A stretch of 64,000 nucleotides of DNA from Halomonas denitrificans (lineage in GTDB: Bacteria > Pseudomonadota > Gammaproteobacteria > Xanthomonadales > Wenzhouxiangellaceae), in NCBI GenBank assembly GCA_019800895.1, contig JAHVKF010000003.1, forward strand, positions 682,001-746,000. Direction: 5' to 3'. Shown here one piece after another: positions 24,342 to 32,471 of the stretch; position 1 is the stretch's first letter, and every line of letters begins with the position of its first letter. The translations under genes were made by a program, and so were the position numbers. Under the pieces are notes generated by a model that worked only from the letters and a program-made list of their open reading frames with translations, was not told the DNA's origin and searched no databases.

Positions 24342-26599
24342 TGCCGGGCCTGGCGCGGCCGGCTCTTCGACGCGCGGGGCGGCGGCCCGGCCGAATCGAG
24401 GTGAAGACGTTCGGCCACTGCCGTGGCGACCTCGTCGGTTTCGCCGCGGTAGCGCACGGACGGTACGGCTTCGTCGTCGATCCAGGCGGCCAGGCCGCGC
24501 TCGACGAGGGTGGACTGCCAGGTATCCAGCCCGGTCGGCGGCAGGATCCAACCCCGCTCCACCGCACGTGCGCAGAGATAGGTCCGGCCCTGCTGGGGGC
24601 GAATGCTGCCCCGCTTGTTGTAGCTGGGCGTGAACGCCCGGTCCGCCACTCGTTGGGCGAAGCGGGCCCAGGGCCCCTTGCGGGTGCGGTCCGGCCAGAA
24701 ATACACCGGTGCATCGGCCGACAGCGCATCCTGGAACATGCCCGGTCCGGCCCCGGCGACCAGCAGCGCACCGGCCCGCTCCAGTGCGAGGCCGTAGGGG
24801 TGATCGTCGGCATCGGCCGGCCCGTGGAAGACGTCGGCCCGGCCGTCGACGAGCTTCGCCAGGGTGGCGCCGGATCGCCCGGCGTCGGTCGGCGCGACGA
24901 CCAGGAGGCGAGCATCGCGACGATCGGCCCAGTCCAGCGCGCGCGGTGCCAGCTCTTCGAGCTCCGCCGCGGGCCAGCTGCCCGAAGGGTGGCGGCCGAC
25001 GAGCAGGGCGACGCGACGCGGCGCCTCGAGCCAGGCCTGCCAGGGCTCGGAGTTTCCCGGCGGCCGGAAACCGTCCTCGTGGCCGAAGCCGACCAGCATT
25101 TCGACCCGGTTCGGATGCGGCGGCAGCTGGTGGTGGGTCATGCTGACCACCGCTCCGCCATGCTCGGGTACCCGGCCGGCGTGGCGTCCGATCAGGACCA
25201 GTGCCGGCGGTTGTTCGCAGCGGGCGGCCAGCAGGCGCGCCATCCGGCACGCGGTGCCCCCCGAGGCCACGACCACTGCCGCCTCCTCGAAGGCCTTGCG
25301 CAGCACACCTCGGCCGGCAAGCGCGGTCCAGGCCAGCGAGAGCCACCCGGGCAGCCTCATGCGGACCAGGTCTCGCGCGCCGCGCCGCGCCAGGAGGTGG
25401 CCGAGGTGTTCGGCCTTGCGCACCGGCGCGGCCCGGCGGCCGGCCAGCAGCAGGACCGGCCCGGCTCGCCGAGGTCCGCCGGTCACGACGCGGCGGCGCA
25501 GACCGACCCGGCGCTCCAGCCGCCACCGCGTGCCCGGGTTCATCCGTTCGGCCTGGCGGAACTGCTCGATCCAGAAGTGCAGGGGCCGGCGCGGACGATT
25601 CAATCGGATCCGGACCGGCTCGCGGAGCGAGACGTCGAGCGACTCGCTGGTTCGGAACAGGCGGTCGAGGACCCAGGGCAGGTCGCCGTCGGGCAGCAGT
25701 TCGAGCAGGCCCTCGATGCGGCGGTGCCCGGCCACGGCATGGCCCTCGTTGTCCGGACCGAGCAGGGCCGCCAGGTCGGGACCGTCCGGTCGCGACGTGA
25801 TCCTGAGCGCCACGTCCGGCCAGGCGCTGGTCGGCCGCTTGCTCGAGACCGGAAGGAAGTGCGCATCGTCCGCTTCCCGTTCGAGATCGAACCAAAGGGA
25901 GCCGGTCGGATTGCGGTCGTAGACGTACCAGTCCGGCAAGGGGCGCCAGGGCTGCGTATGAAGCGTGGTGAAGTGGACGCAGGCCGATTCGCCGGGCTCG
26001 TACTCGGCGTCGCGCGCGTTATAGCGTCCGGGCAGTTCGCCCCAGAGGCCAGCGGCGCGTGCCCGAGCCTCGATGCGCTTGCGGGTGGTCTTGAGCACGG
26101 CTTCGCGGTTCCACACCTGGGCCATGCGCTTGCAGTCGACGAGCATCACCGAGGTGTCGTGGTCGTTGATCGACAGGAAGCCCGCGCCGTTCATCTCCCG
26201 GTCGAACAGTTCGGCCGGGTCGGTCAGCCAGACCTGGTCGACGTCGTTGTAGATGGCCCGGCCGGCGTAGTCGCAGAAGTACGGAATCGCGAACCGGTAA
26301 TTCGTGAAGCCGGTGATCCAGAAGCCGCTGATGTAGCCCTTCAGGCCCTTGAGCAGGTAGATCTCGTAGATCCTGCCCGGGTCGCGATGCTTCTCGACGG
26401 ACCAGATGAACGCCCGCTCGGCGCGGAACTGCGCGCGCTCGGAACCGAGAAAGATGCGTACCGGCGGCTTGTCGCTGGGCCGATGGCCGGGGCGCACGCC
26501 GAGGATGATCTTCTCCGGGCGATTGCGTCGCGCCGGCGTCATGTACGGGTCGATGAACGGGGTGAGGCCGCGCAGGATGCGTTGCGCAATCAGCGGCAT
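24338..26599 (-). CDS. fusion of a GT-A-like glycosyltransferase and an ELM1-like domain
   Basis: The 753-residue protein appears to combine two glycosyltransferase-like parts. Residues about 45-260 resemble GT8-like enzymes: AERAFIWSVEKH, YEIYLLKGL, FTNYRFAIPYF, AIYNDVDQVWL with the metal-binding DVD at 119-121, and VMLVDCKRM. Residues about 430-720 resemble the ELM1/COG3660 family, a GT-B-like group often near LPS genes: VVVASGGTACRMARLL, LVLIGRHAG and VSMTHHQLPPHPNRVEML. About 170 residues between them are Arg-rich and unassigned. AAGGAG eight bases before the ATG supports the start, which overlaps the previous gene by 10 bases. It may add sugar to the lipid handled by its neighbours. No membrane segments are obvious. 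Fusion of these two domains is not one I recall. Confidence 0.65.
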   Translation of the reverse strand: MPLIAQRILRGLTPFIDPYMTPARRNRPEKIILGVRPGHRPSDKPPVRIFLGSERAQFRAERAFIWSVEKHRDPGRIYEIYLLKGLKGYISGFWITGFTNYRFAIPYFCDYAGRAIYNDVDQVWLTDPAELFDREMNGAGFLSINDHDTSVMLVDCKRMAQVWNREAVLKTTRKRIEARARAAGLWGELPGRYNARDAEYEPGESACVHFTTLHTQPWRPLPDWYVYDRNPTGSLWFDLEREADDAHFLPVSSKRPTSAWPDVALRITSRPDGPDLAALLGPDNEGHAVAGHRRIEGLLELLPDGDLPWVLDRLFRTSESLDVSLREPVRIRLNRPRRPLHFWIEQFRQAERMNPGTRWRLERRVGLRRRVVTGGPRRAGPVLLLAGRRAAPVRKAEHLGHLLARRGARDLVRMRLPGWLSLAWTALAGRGVLRKAFEEAAVVVASGGTACRMARLLAARCEQPPALVLIGRHAGRVPEHGGAVVSMTHHQLPPHPNRVEMLVGFGHEDGFRPPGNSEPWQAWLEAPRRVALLVGRHPSGSWPAAELEELAPRALDWADRRDARLLVVAPTDAGRSGATLAKLVDGRADVFHGPADADDHPYGLALERAGALLVAGAGPGMFQDALSADAPVYFWPDRTRKGPWARFAQRVADRAFTPSYNKRGSIRPQQGRTYLCARAVERGWILPPTGLDTWQSTLVERGLAAWIDDEAVPSVRYRGETDEVATAVAERLHLDSAGPPPRASKSRPRQARQ

Positions 26600-27522
26600 G
26601 ATGCACGCTCCTTGGAGACGGGTGCCGAGGGATCGAAATGATAGCGCTTCCAGCGGCGCTGGTGCCATGACCACATCGCGGGACGTTCGCGGACCTGGCC
26701 TTCCATGTGCGCGATCACCGCATCCAGGGTGGCGTCCGCGTCGTCGCCTCGAGGCAGCGGATCGCGGACCGTGAACACCCAGTTCGGCTCCCGCTCGAGT
26801 CCGTCGACCGGAACCAGCGGCACGCCCGTGCGATCCGCGAGCTTCAGCACACCGGTCGGCGTGCGTTGCGGCTTGCCGAGAAAGGAGCGGATTTCGCCTT
26901 CCTGCTTGCTGGCCTGGTCCATCAGCACGTAGATCAGGCCGCCGGAGGTCAGCACGCGGAGCATGTGCCGGAAGCTGCGGACCGGGTTGTCCCGATCGAG
27001 AGGAATCGGCGTGGCCCCGGTGGCCGCGATGCATTGTTCCAGGTAGCCGGGCCGCATCCGCCGCGGGTCGCGAAAGACCACGTGCGCCGGACGGCCCTGC
27101 GCGGCCAGCTTGCCCGCCATCAGGATGCCGTTGCCCATGTGCATCCCCAGGAGGATCGCACCCTGGCCGCGCGTTGCGAGTTCATCGAGAAGCGCGGTGT
27201 TGCGGATCTCGACGGCCTCGACCAGCGACCGGGGGTCGGCGCCGGGGCGGGCCAGCGTCAGGGCCTCGAAGATCGCGCCGTCGTTCGTTCGCGCGCCGCC
27301 GAGGAGGATCCGGCTGGCCCGGCGGCGGTCGACGCCGAGGGCGCGTTGGACGTCGCGGCGCAGGCGCCCCCAGAACGGCCAGGCCAGCATCCAGTGAACC
27401 GTGCCGACCGCACGCCCGGTCCGGCGCACGCGCCGGGCCCCTCCGCGCGCTGCCCAGCCGGCCAGCGCCAGCGCCAGCCGCTGCGCCAGGCCGCGCCGGG
27501 CCTTGCGAAGCGACGGTTTCAT
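26590..27522 (-). CDS. LpxL/HtrB-like acyltransferase family protein, atypical active site
   Basis: The 310-residue product resembles the lipid A lauroyl/myristoyl acyltransferase family (LpxL/LpxM). It has an N-terminal hydrophobic/basic helix, the GMHMGNGILM site, VLMDQASKQEG and a C-terminal MWSWHQRRWK. In active members the site is HxxxxD/E (for example HFGNWE). Here H128 is followed by MGNG and then Ile133, so the acidic partner is missing. It may therefore be inactive, use another residue, or have changed chemistry. It is coupled to the ABC transporter gene by ATGA overlap and overlaps the downstream glycosyltransferase gene by 10 bases, which places it in the lipid cluster at the inner membrane. 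Confidence 0.72.
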   Translation of the reverse strand: MKPSLRKARRGLAQRLALALAGWAARGGARRVRRTGRAVGTVHWMLAWPFWGRLRRDVQRALGVDRRRASRILLGGARTNDGAIFEALTLARPGADPRSLVEAVEIRNTALLDELATRGQGAILLGMHMGNGILMAGKLAAQGRPAHVVFRDPRRMRPGYLEQCIAATGATPIPLDRDNPVRSFRHMLRVLTSGGLIYVLMDQASKQEGEIRSFLGKPQRTPTGVLKLADRTGVPLVPVDGLEREPNWVFTVRDPLPRGDDADATLDAVIAHMEGQVRERPAMWSWHQRRWKRYHFDPSAPVSKERASCR

Positions 27523-29378
27523 GACCGGTCGGGGGTTTCGGCGGCCGTGATCACGCCGTCGCGAACCACCAGCAGACGGTCGGCGCGGTCCATCAGCGGC
27601 CGGTGATGGGTGACCGCGAGCAGGGTCAGGCGCTGCTTGAGGTGTTCGATGGTCTCCAGTACGGCGCGTTCGGCCGCCGCGTCGAGGTTGCTGGTCGCCT
27701 CGTCGAGGATCAGCAGGCGGGGCCGGTGGACCAGGGCCCGGGCGATCGCCAGGCGCTGCCGCTGGCCCCCGGACAGCTGGCCTCCGCGCTCGCCGATGCG
27801 CGCGTCCAGACCGCCGGGCAGTTGATCGACGAAGTCGATTGCGTCGGCTTCGGTCAGCGCCCGCCGGGCATCCTCCCGGCTCAGCCCCGGTGCACCCAGC
27901 GTGATGTTCGCGAACACCGAGTCGTTGACCAGCAGGGCTTCCTGCGGCACGTAGCCGATCTGGCGCCGCCACGCAAAGCGGTCGAGCTCGGCCAGGTCGA
28001 CGCCGTCGATGAGGATCCGTCCGCGGTCGGGTTGCAGGAGGCCGGCGACGAGATCGATCAGGGTGGTCTTGCCCGATCCGGACGGGCCCGTGAGCACGGT
28101 CAGGCCGCCGGCCGGGAGGTCCAGCGACTGACCGGTGAACACCGGCTTGCCCGGGTGGCTGAAACCGACGTCGTCGAGCACGATCGAGCGCTCCAGCGTG
28201 GCGGTCCGGCGACCGGTGTTGGCTTCGCGCTCGGCGCGGGCGTCCTCGATCGACTCGTGCAGCGACCAGAATGCACTCTCGGCGATCGCCATGTGCTGCC
28301 ACGCGCGCTGCGCCTTCGACAGGAAGGCCGTGATCCGTGCCAGCAGGAAGATCAGGATCATCACCGCCGACAGCGGCATGTCCAGTTCCACCAGCATCAC
28401 GTACAGGCCGATGGCGGCCAGCACCACCAGCATCGCTTCCTGCAGCGCCTTCATCGCCTCCTTGGAGATGACCTGTTTGCGCAGTGCACGGTTGAGCTGT
28501 TCGGTCTGGCCCGACAGGAGCGTGTCGAACTGGTCTTCGCGCGCCATCGCCTTCAGCGGCTTGATGGCCGCGAGCTGATCGGTCATCACCGACAGCATGT
28601 TGCGCAGCAGCCCGGTCTGCTTGCGGCCGGCGCGACCGGCGATCCGGACCAGGAGATTGAGCCCGCCGAGCACCAGCGCGGACAGGACCAGCGCACCCAG
28701 GGTGACCGGCCAGGAGATCATCAGCGCGACCACGGTGTAGACCATCGCGGTGATGACCTGGGTGGCCATGATCGCGGCCTGGAGATAGCCTTCGGACGCG
28801 CGCTGGGCCTCCGTGGCCATCGCATTGGCCAGGCTGCCGATCGATTTCGACAGGTAATAGCGCCAGCGGCTGGCAACGACCGCGCGGACGAGGTCCAGGC
28901 GCAGATCGGTGGCCACCTGGGCGACCGCATAGCCCACCTGCCGGTTGGCCAGCAACACCACCGCGGCCTTGAGCAGGATCAGCACGATGCCGAAGGCAAG
29001 CAGGTTCGGCAGCGACGCCTCGAGGCCCGCCCAGCCGAACAGGTCACCGATCAGCTGCTCCGGGAGCGATTGTTCGGTCGCCTCGCCGAGCACGGCGCCC
29101 GAGTCGTCCATGGACTGGCTGGACAGGGAGATCATCGACAGCAGCGTCGACAGACCGACCCCGTCGAGGAGGCTGGCCAGCAGAAGCGCCAGCAGCACCG
29201 AAGCGCTCCGGCCGGGATAGCGGCGGAACAGCGACACCAGCATTCGCCCGGTGCCGCCGTCGGCTTGCGCAGAACGGCGCCCGGCCGCACTGGCCACGTC
29301 GGCCGTCGATTCGCCGGTCGAGCCGGGGTTGCCGCGGGTCGAGCGGGACGGCGGGCGGGTCGCTGGATCGGCCTTCAT
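27519..29378 (-). CDS. ABC exporter, fused permease and ATPase (MsbA-like)
   Basis: The 619-residue half-transporter has an N-terminal membrane domain with about six helices (for example ASVLLALLLASLLDGVG near 60-75 and LAFGIVLILLKAAVVLLA near 127-144) and a C-terminal ATPase. Walker A is GPSGSGKTT (431-439), the signature is LSGGQ (535-539), and Walker B is LLILDEATS (555-563). It has the architecture of lipid/oligosaccharide flippases such as MsbA and would work as a homodimer. The first 45 residues are a disordered Arg/Ser/Thr-rich tail. The neighbours are a kinase, a nucleotidyltransferase, acyl- and glycosyltransferase-like genes, all on ATGA overlaps, so the cargo is probably the lipid made by this cluster. 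It ends by overlapping the LpxL-like gene. Confidence 0.88.
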   Translation of the reverse strand: MKADPATRPPSRSTRGNPGSTGESTADVASAAGRRSAQADGGTGRMLVSLFRRYPGRSASVLLALLLASLLDGVGLSTLLSMISLSSQSMDDSGAVLGEATEQSLPEQLIGDLFGWAGLEASLPNLLAFGIVLILLKAAVVLLANRQVGYAVAQVATDLRLDLVRAVVASRWRYYLSKSIGSLANAMATEAQRASEGYLQAAIMATQVITAMVYTVVALMISWPVTLGALVLSALVLGGLNLLVRIAGRAGRKQTGLLRNMLSVMTDQLAAIKPLKAMAREDQFDTLLSGQTEQLNRALRKQVISKEAMKALQEAMLVVLAAIGLYVMLVELDMPLSAVMILIFLLARITAFLSKAQRAWQHMAIAESAFWSLHESIEDARAEREANTGRRTATLERSIVLDDVGFSHPGKPVFTGQSLDLPAGGLTVLTGPSGSGKTTLIDLVAGLLQPDRGRILIDGVDLAELDRFAWRRQIGYVPQEALLVNDSVFANITLGAPGLSREDARRALTEADAIDFVDQLPGGLDARIGERGGQLSGGQRQRLAIARALVHRPRLLILDEATSNLDAAAERAVLETIEHLKQRLTLLAVTHHRPLMDRADRLLVVRDGVITAAETPDRS

Positions 29379-30316
29379 CGCAGGGCTCCGGTGCGCCAGA
29401 GTCGGAACAGCAGGGCCAGCCCGGCCAGGCGGGGATGGCGACGCATGCGTTCGGTCGGTTCGATGCGCACACCGCTGTGGCGTTCGATCTTCCAGACAAG
29501 GTAATCGATCCCGTTGCTGAATGTGCCGGCCGCCTTGAGCAGGCGCAGGACGTTGCAGGTCCGCCCCCAGACCTTGCGCAGCGTCCAGCGCGACCGGCCG
29601 CGGAGCCGCCGCAGCCCGCCGACCCGGATTCGGAACCGATCGTCATCGAGACGATCGACGTCCTCGAGGCCGGTAAGCGCACGTGCGCTGAGGTCGCTCC
29701 AGAACGCGGGGTCGCGGTCGATCAGCGCCTCGGCGGCGCCGGCCGGTTCGGGCCGCAGTTCGCAGCCGTAGGTGGCCCGGATCGAGCGGATCCAGAAGTC
29801 ACGGGCATTCAAGGTGCCGTTGCCCAGCGGCAGCCCCTCGCGGGCGAAGGTGCGGGCGGCGGCGGCGCGGCAGGCCGCGATTCGTCGAGCCGACTCCGGT
29901 CCCTTCGCTCGGACCAGGCGGCAGGGCTGGGTGAAGCGCGCCCAGAAATAGGCATCGAGGCCACCGGCGGTCCGCCGGGCCAGGGTGGCTTCGCTGACGA
30001 TGATGAACTTGCACCGCAGCCGAGCCGATTCCGAACCGGCCTCGAGGTAGTAGACGTTCGGCGGGAGCAGGGCGTTGAACAGCGCCGAGGGACCGGTGCC
30101 GTGGACGGCGCGATAGGAGTCCACGACGGCCATCAGGTCGACCAGGCCATTTCCGAGATCGGCGTTCCTGCGGCATGAGCCGTACAGGACGATGGCGCGC
30201 AACGCCGAGCCGCAGCGCGCCTCGATCGCATCGAGCAGCGGTTCCAGGCCGGGAGGCGGCGCGACGGCCAGGTCGTCGGCCATCAGCTGCACCAGCGCGT
30301 TGCCGGATTCGCTCAT
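29375..30316 (-). CDS. Tam41-like phosphatidate cytidylyltransferase candidate
   Basis: The 313-residue protein is predicted soluble or peripheral. Its N-terminal half fits the nucleotidyltransferase pattern of the Tam41/Mmp37 family, which makes CDP-diacylglycerol from phosphatidate and CTP. There is a GS pair in VLYGSCRRN (G46-S47), spaced acidic residues in VDLMAVVD (D60, D66), His72, N81, YY at 89-90, then KFIIVS (K103) and DAYFWARFTQP, in the order expected for that family. It lies directly after a diacylglycerol kinase-like gene that would provide phosphatidate, and both junctions are ATGA overlaps. The match is from motif order by eye, so another nucleotidyltransferase function remains possible. 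No CDP-DAG-using synthase is seen in the cluster. Confidence 0.6.
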   Translation of the reverse strand: MSESGNALVQLMADDLAVAPPPGLEPLLDAIEARCGSALRAIVLYGSCRRNADLGNGLVDLMAVVDSYRAVHGTGPSALFNALLPPNVYYLEAGSESARLRCKFIIVSEATLARRTAGGLDAYFWARFTQPCRLVRAKGPESARRIAACRAAAARTFAREGLPLGNGTLNARDFWIRSIRATYGCELRPEPAGAAEALIDRDPAFWSDLSARALTGLEDVDRLDDDRFRIRVGGLRRLRGRSRWTLRKVWGRTCNVLRLLKAAGTFSNGIDYLVWKIERHSGVRIEPTERMRRHPRLAGLALLFRLWRTGALR

Positions 30317-31317
30317 GGCCGCAGGAATCCGAGCGAGGGACCCGGCTCGACGCGCAGCGGGTAGGCCGGATCGAGGTCGAATTCCTGGCCGTCCAGGACG
30401 ATCGAGTCGATTCCCTCGATCGTGAGCCGGCGGCAGTGGCCCGACAGGTAACCGGTCGCCGGCGACATGTCGTCGCTGAACCGGCCGCGGACGATCGTGG
30501 CCATCCGACGGCGCCAGCGCTGCGCTGCGGCCGAGATCGCGGTCACCCGCAGGTCGCCGTCGCCGCGTTCGGCGTAGGGCCGAGCGTGGCTGTCGTCCAG
30601 GCCCAGGGTAGTCATGAGCAGGAAGCGCATCGGCGCGTCGAGCGTGCCCAGCGCCTCGGCGTCGAGGCGGAGATGCCGGGCCGTGAACGGTTCGCGGCCG
30701 GTCAACAGGGCCGGCAGCTGGCGGAGCACGCCGAAGGCAGAGGCCAGATGGTGATTGCGCCTCCAGCCCGGTCGCGCGTTTCGCCACCGGTGGACGTTGC
30801 GAATCACCTGGTCGAGCATCGCGCCGGCGAGGAAGAAGCCGTGTTGCGTATCGATCGACGGGTGGCGGACCACCAGCGTGCGGCGCTCCAGGCGAGCGGC
30901 CTCGCGTCCGTCGTCGAGCAACCGGTCCAGGGTGGCGAGGAAGTGGGCCCGCGTGCCGAGATCGGCGGCCACGTAGTTGGTCCTGCCGGCGCTGAGCACC
31001 AGCAGTTCGGGCAGCTGCTCGGCGGGCAGGTGGCGGGCCAGGTAGCTGACCGCACCCTGCAAGGTGCCGTCACCGCCGGCCAGGACCAGCGTGTCGACGC
31101 CTCCTTCGATCGCATCGGCCAGCGCCGCTTCGATCGCCGGGAGGTCGGTGACGCGGTAGGCCCGGCCGCCGGCCTCGGCGATCCTCGCCTCGGTGCGTTC
31201 GGCCCGGTCGCGCAGGCTCATCCGGAAGCTCAGGGGGTTGATCAGCGCGGCCAGGCGCCGGCGGTCGGGCGCTGCGTCGGCGGCCGTTCCGGCCCGTGCG
31301 TCGCGGGTGGTCTTCAT
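30313..31317 (-). CDS. diacylglycerol kinase-family lipid kinase
   Basis: The 334-residue product matches the DAGK/YegS/sphingosine-kinase fold. The nucleotide loop VLAGGDGTLQG holds GGDGT at residues 81-85, and INPLS near 26-30 is the usual first strand. The second conserved loop, normally a PxGTxND form, reads SAGRTNYVA (109-117), a variation. Family members phosphorylate diacylglycerol or related lipids with ATP, here giving phosphatidate that the next gene could activate with CTP. The ATG at 31317 lies 8 bases after the desaturase stop and has only a weak ribosome site; the gene's end overlaps the next start by ATGA. No signal peptide is present. Confidence 0.75.
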   Translation of the reverse strand: MKTTRDARAGTAADAAPDRRRLAALINPLSFRMSLRDRAERTEARIAEAGGRAYRVTDLPAIEAALADAIEGGVDTLVLAGGDGTLQGAVSYLARHLPAEQLPELLVLSAGRTNYVAADLGTRAHFLATLDRLLDDGREAARLERRTLVVRHPSIDTQHGFFLAGAMLDQVIRNVHRWRNARPGWRRNHHLASAFGVLRQLPALLTGREPFTARHLRLDAEALGTLDAPMRFLLMTTLGLDDSHARPYAERGDGDLRVTAISAAAQRWRRRMATIVRGRFSDDMSPATGYLSGHCRRLTIEGIDSIVLDGQEFDLDPAYPLRVEPGPSLGFLRP

Positions 31318-31325
31318 CGAGGAGC

Positions 31326-32408
31326 TCAGCCGCCGGTCTGCCAGCGCCGCAGCACCGTTGCATCGCCGCGCGACGACCAGCTGCCGCGCAGCAGGCGACC
31401 GACGACGGCGAAGTAATTGTCGTGGTTGCTGCGGCGGTAGGGGTGATCGGCAGGCAGTCCGGCGAGCAGGCGGCGGTGCGCCCGGCCCAGCCGGTGGTAG
31501 GGCAGGCCGGGCAGCAGGTGGTGCAGCGCGTGATAGCGCAGGCCGACGGGGAAGAACCACGCCGTCAGCCAGGTCTGTCCCGTGAGATTGATCGAATCGT
31601 CGAGCTGGGCCAGGTGGCCGCGCGCATCGCCCGAGTGGCCGTAGCCGTGCGCGGCGAGATTGCGGAACCAGTTCAGGCCGATCGCCGTGGCCAGCAGGGC
31701 CCAGGCCATCAGCCAGTGGGTGCCGGTCATCGGACCGAACACGGTCAGGAGGACCAGCCCCGCCAGCCACGCGAAGCAGAACCATTCCGAGCGGACCAGT
31801 TCGCGCTCGTGGCGGCCCGGAAACCGCTTGCGATAGTAGGGGTTGGTGATCGCCGCCGAAGCCCGGAGCAGCAGCCATTCGCGCAGTCGCGACGATGCGT
31901 GCGACAGCGGGCCGAGCAGGCCGAAGCGCAGCACGGCCAGCAGCGGCAGCAGCGGTATCTGGGCGAGGTACTTGATCGTCTCGCGCGGCGGCATGGCGGC
32001 CAGCGGCAGGTATTCGCCGTCGTCCGGGGTGCCGAAGTGCAGATGGCTGTGGTGCTCGACGTGATTGCGGTAGAGCACCCAGGGCATCAGGAGCGGAAAG
32101 CCCACGAGAAGGTTCCAGGCCCACTTGAACGATTCCATCTCGCCGGTCCGGAAGTGGACGATCTCGTGGATGAAGGTCCCGGTCCGGAAGAACGCGATCG
32201 CCGCCAGCACCATCGCGCTCCCCTGCACCAGAGGGCCCGCCGGGTCGATGAAGTAGATGGCCGTCAGGGCCCAGGCGATCGACGTGGTGACCATGAAATC
32301 GAGCCAGTAGAGCGCCGGTTTCCGGTCGAACAGGTCGTGCACGAGACCCTGCGCCTGGCGAACGGCGGCACGGTCGTCGGGCATCGTGGCCGAGGTGCGT
32401 TGATCCAT
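31326..32408 (-). CDS. membrane fatty acid desaturase-family protein
   Basis: The 360-residue integral membrane protein has the three His boxes of di-iron membrane desaturases/hydroxylases: HEIVH at 81-85, HVEHHSHLH at 116-124 and HALHH at 293-297. A further conserved His lies in NLAAHGYGH near 254. Hydrophobic segments at about 40-58, 62-77, 98-112, 150-168 and 212-247 flank them. The family introduces double bonds or hydroxyl groups into acyl chains using O2. It is the first gene of the coupled lipid cluster, so its substrate may be the acyl part of the cluster's product. A -10-like TAGAAT ends six bases before the ATG, suggesting a leaderless transcript; an in-frame ATG nine codons in is an alternative start. 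Confidence 0.85.
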   Translation of the reverse strand: MDQRTSATMPDDRAAVRQAQGLVHDLFDRKPALYWLDFMVTTSIAWALTAIYFIDPAGPLVQGSAMVLAAIAFFRTGTFIHEIVHFRTGEMESFKWAWNLLVGFPLLMPWVLYRNHVEHHSHLHFGTPDDGEYLPLAAMPPRETIKYLAQIPLLPLLAVLRFGLLGPLSHASSRLREWLLLRASAAITNPYYRKRFPGRHERELVRSEWFCFAWLAGLVLLTVFGPMTGTHWLMAWALLATAIGLNWFRNLAAHGYGHSGDARGHLAQLDDSINLTGQTWLTAWFFPVGLRYHALHHLLPGLPYHRLGRAHRRLLAGLPADHPYRRSNHDNYFAVVGRLLRGSWSSRGDATVLRRWQTGG

Positions 32409-32414
32409 CGCGAC

Positions 32415-32420
32415 ATTCTA
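32415..32420 (-). promoter_or_regulatory. -10-like TAGAAT six bases before the desaturase ATG
   Basis: On the minus strand TAGAAT, then six bases, then ATG at 32408. This is the same layout as at 2027-2041. A -35 box is not evident. It would drive the seven-gene lipid cluster from within the 63-bp gap after the CorB/CorC-type gene. Confidence 0.35.
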
Positions 32421-32471
32421 GCAGTTGCAGGGCTCCCGAGGCCGCGCAGGGCCGGCCGGGCGCGGCCGTGA

